NCBI RefSeq assembly: GCF_003226855.1 | Contig: NZ_CP029820.1 | Location: 569,688 to 633,687 of the forward strand | DNA: 64,000 bases | Direction: 5' to 3' | From: Blattabacterium sp. (Cryptocercus kyebangensis) | Lineage (GTDB): Bacteria > Bacteroidota > Bacteroidia > Flavobacteriales > Blattabacteriaceae | Shown: in pieces, positions 28,555-37,484 of the stretch | Position numbering within the stretch: the first letter of the stretch is position 1 | How the letters are laid out: each line of letters begins with the position of its first letter | The notes under the pieces: generated by a model | Database searches by the model: none | The model's input: the letters and a program-made list of their open reading frames with translations, nothing else | What the model was told of the DNA's origin: nothing | Made by a program: the position numbers and the translations under genes

Positions 28555-29321
28555 AATTTAGTTTTTTTTCTGTTGTAATATTTAGGAGATTGTTCTATAG
28601 CGTCCATAATTTTTTCCATAATCATATTCGTAGTATCATTCTTTAAATCCAATTTAATAGGTTCTTTAAAAATCATTTTTTGTAAAACCCCTTTTTTTTT
28701 GATTCGAATTCCTTTTTTATCATAAGCTTTTTGAAATCCATCTATAACAATAGGAACTACAATAGGATTAAATTTTCTTATAACATGAACAATACCCCTT
28801 CGTCCAGGAGCAAATTCTTTAGTAGTTCCTTGCGGAAAAGTAATGAGCCATCCATCATTTAAAGCGGTCCCCATACGAGTAATCTCAGATATATCTACGG
28901 ATCTATTTACTTTTTTATTCCCCTCTCTCCATGTTCTTTTTACAGTAATAGCTCCTGAATAAGTAAATAATTTTGTAAGTATTCCTTTATTCATTGTTTC
29001 TTTAGCTGCTACATAGTATAGATTAACTTTAGGATTTAAAAGATAAATAGGATTTTTTATCGTATTTATAAATCCATTTTTTACACTACAAAATACATGA
29101 AACATAGCAAACACATCTGCAAAATAAGTTTGATGATTAGATACAAAAAGAACTCTTTTATCAGGAAGAGCTTTAATATATTCTGTTCCTTTTAATTGTA
29201 ATTGATTAAATCCATTATAACGATTGTAAGAAATACAACCAAAGGTGAAAATTAAAAAACGTTTTACGAAATGAAAATTTCCAAACGCGTCTCTAAATAG
29301 AGTACCCCCCTTTTTTTTCAA
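28551..29321 (-). CDS. plsC: 1-acyl-sn-glycerol-3-phosphate acyltransferase
   Basis: PlsC-type enzymes add the second fatty acid to lysophosphatidic acid in membrane lipid synthesis. The acyltransferase motif I is NHQTYFAD, one residue longer than the textbook HX4D but the form I recall from flavobacterial homologues. Later motifs FPQGTTKEFAPGRRG and NPIVVPIVIDGF are present. The 256-residue protein has one likely membrane-associated N-terminal helix. The start is a TTG at 29321; no ATG is available near the N-terminus. It overlaps alaS at its 3' end and lies 49 bases after ccsBA. Confidence 0.88.
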   Translation of the reverse strand: MKKKGGTLFRDAFGNFHFVKRFLIFTFGCISYNRYNGFNQLQLKGTEYIKALPDKRVLFVSNHQTYFADVFAMFHVFCSVKNGFINTIKNPIYLLNPKVNLYYVAAKETMNKGILTKLFTYSGAITVKRTWREGNKKVNRSVDISEITRMGTALNDGWLITFPQGTTKEFAPGRRGIVHVIRKFNPIVVPIVIDGFQKAYDKKGIRIKKKGVLQKMIFKEPIKLDLKNDTTNMIMEKIMDAIEQSPKYYNRKKTKL

Positions 29322-29370
29322 ATTTTTCTTTTTTTTACAAAAAATATATAAAATAAGGAATATTACTTAT

Positions 29371-32300
29371 CTATTTTTCCGTAATTTTGTCATTAAATTT
29401 ATTCGAATAATATGAATAATAGGATAAAAGAGAAATGAATCCTAAAATTAGTAAACTATAATAAACCCAATAAGGAATAGAAATTGGCTCTCCCCTAGCA
29501 TAAGAATGTAATCCAGAAAGATAATAATTCACTCCAAAATAAGTCATAATAATAGAACTTATAGACAATATACTGGAAAAATTAAAAGAAAATATACCTC
29601 TAATTCCTGGTATTAGACGCATATGTAATACAAAAGCATATAGCATTATGCTAATGAATGCCCAAGTTTCTTTTGGATCCCAACTCCAATAACGGCCCCA
29701 ACTACTATTAGCCCAAATAGATCCTAAAAGAGTTCCTATAGTTAATAGAAATAGGCCTATAGTGAGGCTCATTTCATTAATAATAGTTAATTTATCGATA
29801 TGAATTTTAATTTTATTCTTATATTCTTTTTTAGAATTATATTTTAAAAGAATATATAAAAGAAGAACTAAAATTCCTAAAAAGGATCCTGTGAAAAAAA
29901 ATCCATAGCTTGATGTAATGATAGCTACATGTATTATCAACCAATGAGATTTTAAAACAGGTACTAAATTAGTAATTTCTGGATCCAGAGTATCACTATG
30001 TGATGCTATCATCAATAAAATAGAGGCAATTAATGCAGTAATTCCTGAAACAAATTGATTTTTATAAAAGATTAATCCTATACCTACCAAACACCAACTA
30101 ATAAAAATAGATGATTCATATCCATTACTCCATGGAGCATGACCAGAAATATACCATCTTAAAATTAAACCTAAAGATTCAAAAATAAATAGAATGAATA
30201 AAAATGAAATTAAAATTCTATAGATCCAAAATATGTATTTTTTTTCAAAGAAAATTTTTATAAAAGAACTTATAAGAATTATTATTCCAATAACGGAATA
30301 AAAAAAAGGCAAAAAGTAAAAAATATTCAATTTATTATAAAAAATTTCTATATCTATTTTTCTCTTTGAAGGTAAAATAAATTTAGAATTTTTCAATTGA
30401 TACAATTGTATCTTTTTTATTTCATTATCCGAAATATTCCAATTATTTTCATTTTTTGCATGAAACAAAGATTTCAAATAATTTTTGAACATCAATAATC
30501 CAATTGGATTTAAACTATTGGAATCTGGAATTATCCAACTAGACCATGTATGATTTATATCGTTTGGAATAGGGAAAATACGAAGGTATTTACCTTGAAA
30601 AATTCCATGAATAACTCCTACGCGTTCACTAAGGTTAATAACGGCTTTATCATATTCATTTCTTTGAATGGGACTTTTAGAAAAAGAATTTTCATAATCT
30701 TTTTGTAGAATAAATTTTAATTTTGATGTTTTTGAATCTACAGTATAAAGATCTATCATAGATACATAACCTTCTTTATTGGCTTTTGTTTGAATTAAAA
30801 ATTCAGTACCTCCCTTTTTATCCACTTTAATAAAAGGAATTTTTGCCCAAAATATATTATTTTGATGTATAGATATAAACCATTGATTAGCATCTAAAAT
30901 TCCTATATGACTTTTTTTATGAATCTTTCGAAGAAGGTCTAACGCCATAGTATTTATAGGTTTTATTCTTCCTTTATTATCTTGTACTAGTAAACGCCCA
31001 AAATTCTCTCCATGTTTTTTAGGAATATGAATATTATAGGAAATTTCTTTTAAAGAAATTTTTTTGAATTTTTTCAATTCATGAATATGAGAAAAAATAA
31101 AATGGCTGTTGATTAATGAAAAAAAAATAAAAAATATAGAAATTTTAGATAAATCTTTTAATTTCTTTTTAAGAAAACTAAATCGAGTTCCTTTCCAAAA
31201 TAAAGTAAGAAACATTCCTAAACTCATCAAAAAGTATCCAAAATAAGAAAAATTAGTACCTAAATAATCATTATTTACAGAAAAATGGGTCCCCTTTTCA
31301 TCTGGATCATATCCAGATTGAAAAAATCTATATCCTTTGTAATTAAGAACATGGTTCATGTAAATGAAATAATTTTTCTTTTTTTCTTTATCTATTAGAG
31401 TTATATGACTAATAAAAAAAGATGGAAATCCAGAACCTGGATAATTTTCGACCTTAAACTTATTTAACTTTAAAAAAAAAGGAAGATTCAAAAGAATAGA
31501 TCCATATCCAATGGAAATTTGGTGATTATTGAAGAATATAGGTTCACTCATTTCCGTTCTATTTTTTCCTCCTAAAAAAGTGACCAATTTATATTTATTT
31601 TGAAAGGCTATCTTAGCCGTAATAGCATCTAATAAATTATCATTTTTTTTATCATCATTACAGGACTTAATATATTCTAATTTTCCTTTTACAATTCCTT
31701 CAGGAATAACCCATTGAACTACTTCTTTATTTTTTTCTATTTGATATAAACTTCTTATTTTTATAGGTGTAATAGTATTTCTTGATAAGAATGTAATTTC
31801 TTTATTGATCATATTCATTCTTCTCCCTAAAAAAGGAGATTTTACATAAAGTTTATCATTTTTTTCAAAAATTTGAATTCCAAAAGGAATATCCTTATTT
31901 AGGGAAAAAAAAAATCCATTTATTTTTATTATTTTTCCATTTTTAAGAAAATTTTCCGTTCTCCCTTTTTTATTGGTTGAAACTATTTTTATAATTTTTT
32001 CCCCCGGACTTTTTTTAGAAAGAAATACTTTTGCACATGGAATATAGTTTATAATATTTATTTTCAATAAATCTCCTTCAAAAAAAAATTTTCCTTTATA
32101 TCCATTATGAAAAGAAGATAAAATATAAGGATCATTATAAACCATTGTGTTCATCCCTCTATGTACTTTCAATTTTATATAATTTTTTCTAGAAATAATT
32201 TTTCCATTAGTTTCTCCTTCTCTTAAAGACATCATTCCTTCAAAACTATAGTATCTAGAAATAACTCCTCCCATAAAAATAAATACAAATGATATATGAA

Positions 32301-32541
32301 AAATTAATAAAGGAAATTTTTTTTTATTCCAAAGCTTATATTTCCATATATTTCCTATTAAATTTATTATAATTAGAACAATAATAGTTTCAAACCAAGT
32401 AGATTCATAAATAAATATTTTTGCTATATCTGTAGAATATTTCTTTTCTAAGAAAGTAGCTATTGCCATAGATAAGGCTAACAATAAAAATAAAACAGAA
32501 GTAATTTTTGTGGAAAAAAGAAATTTTTTTAACGTTCGCAT
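29371..32541 (-). CDS. ccsA: Cytochrome c biogenesis fusion protein CcsBA (ResB-ResC)
   Basis: This fused protein exports haem and attaches it to apocytochromes c (System II). The 1056 residues include an N-terminal ResB/CcsB part with transmembrane helices and a large periplasmic domain, and a C-terminal CcsA part with about eight helices. The haem-handling WWD motif is in WGRYWSWDPKETW near residue 950, and conserved His residues flank it (SGHAPWSNGYES). The length is normal for Bacteroidetes fusions. It is required for the ActA and ActE haems encoded at 2618-9514. The next gene, plsC, begins 49 bases after its stop. Confidence 0.93.
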   Translation of the reverse strand: MRTLKKFLFSTKITSVLFLLLALSMAIATFLEKKYSTDIAKIFIYESTWFETIIVLIIINLIGNIWKYKLWNKKKFPLLIFHISFVFIFMGGVISRYYSFEGMMSLREGETNGKIISRKNYIKLKVHRGMNTMVYNDPYILSSFHNGYKGKFFFEGDLLKINIINYIPCAKVFLSKKSPGEKIIKIVSTNKKGRTENFLKNGKIIKINGFFFSLNKDIPFGIQIFEKNDKLYVKSPFLGRRMNMINKEITFLSRNTITPIKIRSLYQIEKNKEVVQWVIPEGIVKGKLEYIKSCNDDKKNDNLLDAITAKIAFQNKYKLVTFLGGKNRTEMSEPIFFNNHQISIGYGSILLNLPFFLKLNKFKVENYPGSGFPSFFISHITLIDKEKKKNYFIYMNHVLNYKGYRFFQSGYDPDEKGTHFSVNNDYLGTNFSYFGYFLMSLGMFLTLFWKGTRFSFLKKKLKDLSKISIFFIFFSLINSHFIFSHIHELKKFKKISLKEISYNIHIPKKHGENFGRLLVQDNKGRIKPINTMALDLLRKIHKKSHIGILDANQWFISIHQNNIFWAKIPFIKVDKKGGTEFLIQTKANKEGYVSMIDLYTVDSKTSKLKFILQKDYENSFSKSPIQRNEYDKAVINLSERVGVIHGIFQGKYLRIFPIPNDINHTWSSWIIPDSNSLNPIGLLMFKNYLKSLFHAKNENNWNISDNEIKKIQLYQLKNSKFILPSKRKIDIEIFYNKLNIFYFLPFFYSVIGIIILISSFIKIFFEKKYIFWIYRILISFLFILFIFESLGLILRWYISGHAPWSNGYESSIFISWCLVGIGLIFYKNQFVSGITALIASILLMIASHSDTLDPEITNLVPVLKSHWLIIHVAIITSSYGFFFTGSFLGILVLLLYILLKYNSKKEYKNKIKIHIDKLTIINEMSLTIGLFLLTIGTLLGSIWANSSWGRYWSWDPKETWAFISIMLYAFVLHMRLIPGIRGIFSFNFSSILSISSIIMTYFGVNYYLSGLHSYARGEPISIPYWVYYSLLILGFISLLSYYSYYSNKFNDKITEK

Positions 32542-32604
32542 ACTGATATCTATTTAATATTTTTTTTCAAAAAAATTTATAATATAGTTATAATGTCTGA
32601 ACTT

Positions 32605-32620
32605 CTATTTATATAAATAG
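32605..32620. repeat. 16-bp perfect palindrome upstream of ccsBA
   Basis: CTATTTATATAAATAG is a perfect palindrome in the 131-base gap between the metallo-beta-lactamase-fold gene and ccsBA. It is purely AT apart from its end pairs, so it may be a small terminator hairpin or only a compositional effect. Confidence 0.4.
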
Positions 32621-32672
32621 GAGATATTCTATGATAAGAAAGATGAGTTAAAATTATATAGTTAATAGTAGT

Positions 32673-33443
32673 TTATATATAATCAATCAGTCCATCATAA
32701 GCTAAATAAACATTTTTAGGTAATTGATTTTGAATTTCATCGTGAAATCCAAGTAAAGGGCTTATATGTGTAAAATAAGTTTTTTTAGGTCCAATTTTTT
32801 GGATTAGTTCCAATGATTCGGATAATGTAAAAGGAGAGGAATGTTTTGAAACTTTTCTTAATACATTTAAGACTAAAATATTCAAACCTATTAATTTTTC
32901 CATGGTATGAATAGGAACACTACTTGCATCTGTTATATAGGCAAAGTTTTCTATACGAAATCCTAAAATAGGAAGAGGACCATGCCATATATATAAAGGA
33001 ATAACTTTAAAATATTCTACTATGAAAGTATCCATATAATTATCCAATTCATAGATAGAAATTTTGGAAGTATTTGAATTTTTATTTTTTGAAAAAATAT
33101 AGTAAAATCTTTTTTTTAAATTTTCTAATACACGACGTAATCCATAAACTGGAATCGTTTTTTTCATTTTAAAATTAATAGATCTTATTTCGTCTAATCC
33201 CCCTACATGATCGTGATGTTCATGTGTAATAAAAATCGCATCTATTTTTTCATGATTACTTCTTAACATTTGATAACGAAAATCAGGGCTGCAATCTATC
33301 AAAAATGATTTTTTATCTTTTTCAATAAGAATAGAACTTCGAAGTCTTTTATCTTTTGGACTCTTTGATAAACATACTGGATGTTTGGACCCAATGATAG
33401 GGACTCCCTGTGAGGTACCAGTTCCTAAAAAAGTAATTTTCAT
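32673..33443 (-). CDS. Metallo-beta-lactamase-fold hydrolase (PhnP/RNase Z-like)
   Basis: This 256-residue cytoplasmic protein has the MBL fold. It starts with MKITFLGTGTSQGVP and holds the metal motif THEHHDHVGGLDE, a later His in THISPLLGFHDE and an Asp in ITDASSVP. The layout resembles PhnP (cyclic phosphodiesterase) and RNase Z-like proteins; in Bacteroidetes this orthologue is widespread but not linked to phosphonate genes, and no phn gene is near. The substrate is unknown. It follows recA by nine bases, so they may share a transcript. Confidence 0.86.
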   Translation of the reverse strand: MKITFLGTGTSQGVPIIGSKHPVCLSKSPKDKRLRSSILIEKDKKSFLIDCSPDFRYQMLRSNHEKIDAIFITHEHHDHVGGLDEIRSINFKMKKTIPVYGLRRVLENLKKRFYYIFSKNKNSNTSKISIYELDNYMDTFIVEYFKVIPLYIWHGPLPILGFRIENFAYITDASSVPIHTMEKLIGLNILVLNVLRKVSKHSSPFTLSESLELIQKIGPKKTYFTHISPLLGFHDEIQNQLPKNVYLAYDGLIDYI

Positions 33444-33452
33444 ATATTTTTA

Positions 33453-34445
33453 CTATTGAAAATGCTGATTTATTATATTTTTTTGCATTTCATTTATAAT
33501 ATTTTTTTTCCCTTTTAAAAATTCTTTTACGGAATCTCTTCCTTGACCTAATTTCATATCTCCATAATTAAACCAAGATCCATTTTTTTGAATAATTCCC
33601 AAATCAACTCCTATATCAAGAATTTCTCCTATTTTTGAAATACCTTCTCCGTACATAATATCAAATTCAGCAGTTTTGAAAGGAGGAGAAAGTTTATTTT
33701 TTACCACTTTTACTTTTGTTCTATTTCCTAAAATATTTTCTCCGTTTTTAATTTGATTTCCTTTCCGAATATCCAATCGTATAGAAGAATAAAATTTTAA
33801 GGCATTACCTCCGGTAGTTACTTCTGGATTCCCATAAACCCCAATTTTTTCTCTTAATTGATTAATAAATATAAGTATACTCTTAGATTTACCTATGCTA
33901 GAAGTTAGCTTTCTCAAAGCTTGAGACATCAGTCTTGCTTGTAGTCCTATTTTGGATTCTCCCATTTCTCCTTCAATTTCACTTTTCGGAGTTAAAGCTG
34001 CTACTGAATCTACTACTATCATATCCATAATCCCTGATCTGATTAAATTATCCACTATTTCAAGTGCTTGTTCTCCATTATCTGGTTGAGAAATGATTAA
34101 TTCTTTTATATCCACACCAATCTTTTTAGCATAAACACAGTCAAAAGCATGTTCTGCATCAATAAATCCTGCAAATCCACCTATTTTTTGTGATTGACTA
34201 ATAGCATGTAATGCTAAAGTAGTTTTTCCAGAAGATTCTGGTCCAAATATTTCTATAATACGACCTTTAGGAAATCCTTTTATCCCTAATGCTATATCTA
34301 AACTAAGAGATCCAGAAGAAATTATTTCTAAATTTTCTATACGTGAATCTCCCATGCGCATTACTGTACCTTTTCCATATATTTTATCCATTTTATCTAA
34401 TACAAGTCTTAGGGATTTTTTTTTTTGTTCAAATTTTTCGTTCAT
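33453..34445 (-). CDS. recA: Recombinase RecA
   Basis: RecA forms filaments on single-stranded DNA for recombinational repair. The 330-residue protein has Walker [11 protein letters not shown], Walker [13 protein letters not shown], the L1/L2 region ([19 protein letters not shown], then [20 protein letters not shown]) and an MAW-like C-terminal portion. The acidic C-terminal tail of E. coli RecA is short or missing, and total length is a little below the usual 345-355. Keeping recA is notable for a reduced genome. It lies between the lytic transglycosylase and the MBL-fold gene. Confidence 0.97.
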   Translation of the reverse strand: MNEKFEQKKKSLRLVLDKMDKIYGKGTVMRMGDSRIENLEIISSGSLSLDIALGIKGFPKGRIIEIFGPESSGKTTLALHAISQSQKIGGFAGFIDAEHAFDCVYAKKIGVDIKELIISQPDNGEQALEIVDNLIRSGIMDMIVVDSVAALTPKSEIEGEMGESKIGLQARLMSQALRKLTSSIGKSKSILIFINQLREKIGVYGNPEVTTGGNALKFYSSIRLDIRKGNQIKNGENILGNRTKVKVVKNKLSPPFKTAEFDIMYGEGISKIGEILDIGVDLGIIQKNGSWFNYGDMKLGQGRDSVKEFLKGKKNIINEMQKNIINQHFQ

Positions 34446-34499
34446 AATCTTGTAAATAAAATGGTATCTGATAGTAGAAATTCATCCATTCATCATCAA

Positions 34500-35609
34500 T
34501 TAATTATTATTTTTTTTTTTTCTCAAAAAGTCTTCCTTCTCTTTCTCTTTTAAAAGAGAAATTTTTCCTTTTGGTAATCTTAAAAAATATTTATTTCCAT
34601 CTTCAGGAGTAATAATATCTACAAGATATTGTGGATTTAAAAACATTAAATCTTTATAGGAAATATTTAATTCGGATGCAAAAAACCTCAAAGATATTTT
34701 TTCTTTTATTGGAACTAATACGGTATCATTATATCTAATACAAAAATGGGAACATGGGGGTAGTTGTTGTATGTTATGTTCTTTGTAATAATTCATTACA
34801 TAATTAATAGCAATGAATTTTGGAATATAATTTTTGGTTTCTTTCGGGAAAAAATCCCATAAACTCCAAAAATCTTTTTTATTATGAAGCCGTATTATTT
34901 TATCTATTGTACTTGGTCCAGCGTTATAGGCCGCTAGAACCAATTCCCAATTTCCTATTTTATTATATAAATATTTAAAATATCGACAAGCCGCTTCTGT
35001 AGATTTCATTGGATCATTTCTTTCATCATAAATATTATTGATATGGAGATTGTATATTTTTCCAGTTTCAGGCATAAATTGCCAAATTCCTTGAGCTCCA
35101 GATTTAGATGTAATGGTAGAATTTAGATTAGATTCTATGATAGCAATATATTTTAATTCTTTTGGTATACGATATTTTTCTAATTTTTCCTCAAACATAG
35201 GAAAATAAAAATTAGATAATGAAATAACTTTTCCTATATATTTTCCCATACGAAGATAGCTTTCTACAGATGCATGTATTATGGTATTATATTTAAGTAT
35301 TTTTATTTGAGATTTTTGATTTAGATTATTTATTCTAGATCTTAATTCATTTGCATCTATATTTGTAATAATAAGAGTTTTTTTATGTGGTAAGGAATTT
35401 CTTCTTCCAAAGAAATATTTTTTTTTGATTCCGAATATTTTTTTCCATAAATTATCTATATATATATGATTTATATCAAATTTTTGAATAGGTAGGCTTT
35501 TATTATAATTTATTTTCCTTTTCTGTTCAACAAATGATTTTGATACTGATTGTATAATCAGGCTTTTGAATATGAGCATAAAAAACATAATATTTCTTAT
35601 CTTTTTCAT
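34500..35609 (-). CDS. Lytic transglycosylase (MltD/SLT family)
   Basis: This secreted or membrane-anchored enzyme cleaves peptidoglycan glycan strands. The 369-residue protein has an N-terminal signal segment, a soluble Slt domain with the catalytic Glu in IAIIESNLNS, the GAQGIWQFMPETG motif and LAAYNAGPS. A C-terminal region (YKDLMFLNPQYL...YFLRLPKG) resembles a single LysM-like glycan-binding motif. Bacteroidetes MltD proteins are usually longer and have more LysM repeats, so this is a reduced form. It follows tatA by 59 bases. Confidence 0.88.
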   Translation of the reverse strand: MKKIRNIMFFMLIFKSLIIQSVSKSFVEQKRKINYNKSLPIQKFDINHIYIDNLWKKIFGIKKKYFFGRRNSLPHKKTLIITNIDANELRSRINNLNQKSQIKILKYNTIIHASVESYLRMGKYIGKVISLSNFYFPMFEEKLEKYRIPKELKYIAIIESNLNSTITSKSGAQGIWQFMPETGKIYNLHINNIYDERNDPMKSTEAACRYFKYLYNKIGNWELVLAAYNAGPSTIDKIIRLHNKKDFWSLWDFFPKETKNYIPKFIAINYVMNYYKEHNIQQLPPCSHFCIRYNDTVLVPIKEKISLRFFASELNISYKDLMFLNPQYLVDIITPEDGNKYFLRLPKGKISLLKEKEKEDFLRKKKNNN

Positions 35610-35668
35610 TCATTAATTATTAGTTAAAAAAAAGTGCTAATAAAAAAAACAGAAAATGAAAGAAATTT

Positions 35669-35857
35669 CTATTCTTCTTCTGCGGAATTTTCCTTTTCAG
35701 AAGCTTTTTTGAACTCTTTTAATCCTGTCCCCAATCCTCTCATTAATTCTGGTATCTTTTTACCACCGAAAAGTAATAGTGCAAGTATAACAATAACCAC
35801 AATTTCCGTGGTTCCAAATGTTCCAAGTAACATAAAAAAAATAAAAAATAAATCCAT
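35669..35857 (-). CDS. tatA: Twin-arginine translocase subunit TatA
   Basis: TatA forms the pore element of the Tat system, which exports folded proteins. The 62-residue protein has one transmembrane helix ([15 protein letters not shown]), the [14 protein letters not shown] hinge and amphipathic helix, and an acidic tail. An alternative ATG at 35833 would give 54 residues and a start nearer the family's. A Tat substrate, ActB at 5178, is encoded in the window. tatC is not present here. It lies between the nucleotidyltransferase and the lytic transglycosylase. Confidence 0.93.
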   Translation of the reverse strand: MDLFFIFFMLLGTFGTTEIVVIVILALLLFGGKKIPELMRGLGTGLKEFKKASEKENSAEEE

Positions 35858-35970
35858 TGAATGGAAATTTTACTCAAATATAAAAAAAATTATGAATTTT
35901 TCATTTAATATGAAGGTTTTACTTTAAAGCCTTTTTTTTAATTTAAATTTTTTAAGTTAATTATATTGGT

Positions 35971-36000
35971 TAGTTTTTTATTTATATAAATAAAAAACTA
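35971..36000 (-). terminator. 30-bp perfect palindrome at the end of the nucleotidyltransferase gene
   Basis: All 30 bases form a perfect palindrome, and the TAG stop of the upstream gene (35998-36000) is its first codon on the minus strand. The stem ends in TAG and CTA and is rich in A/T runs. It can act as a terminator before tatA, 114 bases away, although no separate U-tract follows. Confidence 0.55.
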
Positions 36001-37020
36001 AAAATTTAAAATAGAATGATCTCCTAAATTTACTTCTTTTGCCATTTCTATATAAGAAGTATAACTTCCAATCATAGAATTGTAAATATTCACATGTTGT
36101 ATTTTTGTATAATCTTGTATTAAAGATTTTTTTATGTTACTGTTCTTTATTTTTGTGAATTTTCCTATTGAAACATAAGGACCAATAATACTATTTTCAA
36201 TAGTTGTATTCTCTCCTATAAAACAAGGTCTTATAATTAAACTATTTTTTATCATCGTTTTTTCATGAATTAATTCTAATTTTTTGGATTCAATGGATAA
36301 TATTTTTGAATTAGAGGAAATAGTTCTTTTTTTATTTCCAAAATCCATCCATATCTGAACTTGTTGACTAGTAAATCTAATTCCTTTTTTTCTCATATTT
36401 TCTAATGCAGAAGTCAATTGATATTCTTTCTCATTTTTAATATTATGGTCTAGGATATATTGTAATTCTTTTTTCAATAGAGAACTATTTTTAAAATAAT
36501 AAAGACCAATAATAGCCAAATTAGATACGTTACTTTTTGGCTTTTCTATAAAACGAGTAATTAATCCTGATGGTTCACTTTCTACAATTCCAAATAAATT
36601 AGGATTTCTAACCTGTTTTGTCCATATAATATTCTCTATTTTTGTATTTTTTATAATTTCAAAATCATCATTGTAAAATAAAGTATCGGAAAAAGCAATA
36701 ATTATGGGGCCTATTAAAGAATTTTTTGCTTTAAGAAGAGCATCAGCAGTTCCTAATGGTTTTTCCTGATAGTATATTACAATTTTGTGAAATCCTATAT
36801 CATTAGATATTTTTATTAATTGTTTTTCTATTTTTTTCCCTACTTTTCCTATAATAAAAACTATTTCTTTTATTGAGAGAATTTCAATAGATTTAAATAA
36901 GTTTTCCAACAATCTTTTCAAGATCGGTTTTCCTACGATTGAAATCAAAGGTTTAGGAGTTCTTAGAGTGTGTGGCCGAAGACGTGATCCTTCTCCGGCC
37001 ATAGGAATTATGATTTTCAT
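35998..37020 (-). CDS. Sugar-1-phosphate nucleotidyltransferase (RmlA/GlmU-like)
   Basis: This enzyme family makes NDP-sugars from NTP and sugar-1-phosphate. The ATG at 37020 (MKIIIPMAGEGSRLRPHT) was chosen because it puts the nucleotide-binding signature at the N-terminus; the upstream extension to 37050 is not conserved. Residues 1-240 are the nucleotidyltransferase domain (TPKPLISIVGKPIL, FSDTLF, FIEKP). The rest is a left-handed beta helix of hexapeptide repeats (IRPCFIGENTTIENSIIGPYVSIG). The nucleotide and sugar cannot be told from sequence; glucose-1-phosphate thymidylyltransferase is the usual annotation. It lies 32 bases after dut. Confidence 0.85.
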   Translation of the reverse strand: MKIIIPMAGEGSRLRPHTLRTPKPLISIVGKPILKRLLENLFKSIEILSIKEIVFIIGKVGKKIEKQLIKISNDIGFHKIVIYYQEKPLGTADALLKAKNSLIGPIIIAFSDTLFYNDDFEIIKNTKIENIIWTKQVRNPNLFGIVESEPSGLITRFIEKPKSNVSNLAIIGLYYFKNSSLLKKELQYILDHNIKNEKEYQLTSALENMRKKGIRFTSQQVQIWMDFGNKKRTISSNSKILSIESKKLELIHEKTMIKNSLIIRPCFIGENTTIENSIIGPYVSIGKFTKIKNSNIKKSLIQDYTKIQHVNIYNSMIGSYTSYIEMAKEVNLGDHSILNF

Positions 37021-37052
37021 ACATTGAAATAGATTAAGTTTAATCCACAATT

Positions 37053-37460
37053 TTATATTCCGGTACTTCCAAAACTATTATTTCCTCTTTTACTTTTATT
37101 TAAAATGGAACATTTTTTCCATTTTATTTCTATTTCTGGATAAACATCCATAATTGCAATTTTTTCGTTAGGTTGAATTAAAATATTCTTTAAAGAAATA
37201 TTTATTATAATTACTTTTAATTCCTTATAATATTGGTTATCCCCTTTTTCTATTTCTTTTTTTTTATCCGAAATATGGATAATACAAATTGTTCCAGTAT
37301 CAATAAATTTTTTTTTTATAAAAAAATCTTTTTTAATATTTTTAGAAAATTTTAAATAAAAACCTGTTGAAATTAACTTTCTTTCCAAAAAAATTATGAA
37401 AATTGGTTTTTGAATATTTGCTTTTAAAATGAATGTTGATGGATAACTTTTTTTATGCAA
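37053..37460 (-). CDS. dut: Eroded dUTPase
   Basis: dUTPase hydrolyses dUTP to dUMP and keeps uracil out of DNA. The 135-residue frame keeps LERKLISTGFYL, a DNQYYKEL segment that aligns with the catalytic Asp-x-x-Tyr element, IQPNEKIAIMDVYPEIEIKWKKC and the C-terminal P-loop-like motif RGNNSFGSTG. The first motif (AGxDL) and the second (PRSG) are not recognisable, and the region between them reads KKDFFIKKKFIDTG. No ATG is available; the start must be a TTG at 37460 or an ATT just before it. The frame is open, so it may still work poorly or may be decaying. It lies between the flippase and the nucleotidyltransferase. Confidence 0.75.
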   Translation of the reverse strand: MHKKSYPSTFILKANIQKPIFIIFLERKLISTGFYLKFSKNIKKDFFIKKKFIDTGTICIIHISDKKKEIEKGDNQYYKELKVIIINISLKNILIQPNEKIAIMDVYPEIEIKWKKCSILNKSKRGNNSFGSTGI

Positions 37461-37484
37461 AATATTCCTTTTTTTTTTATTTTT

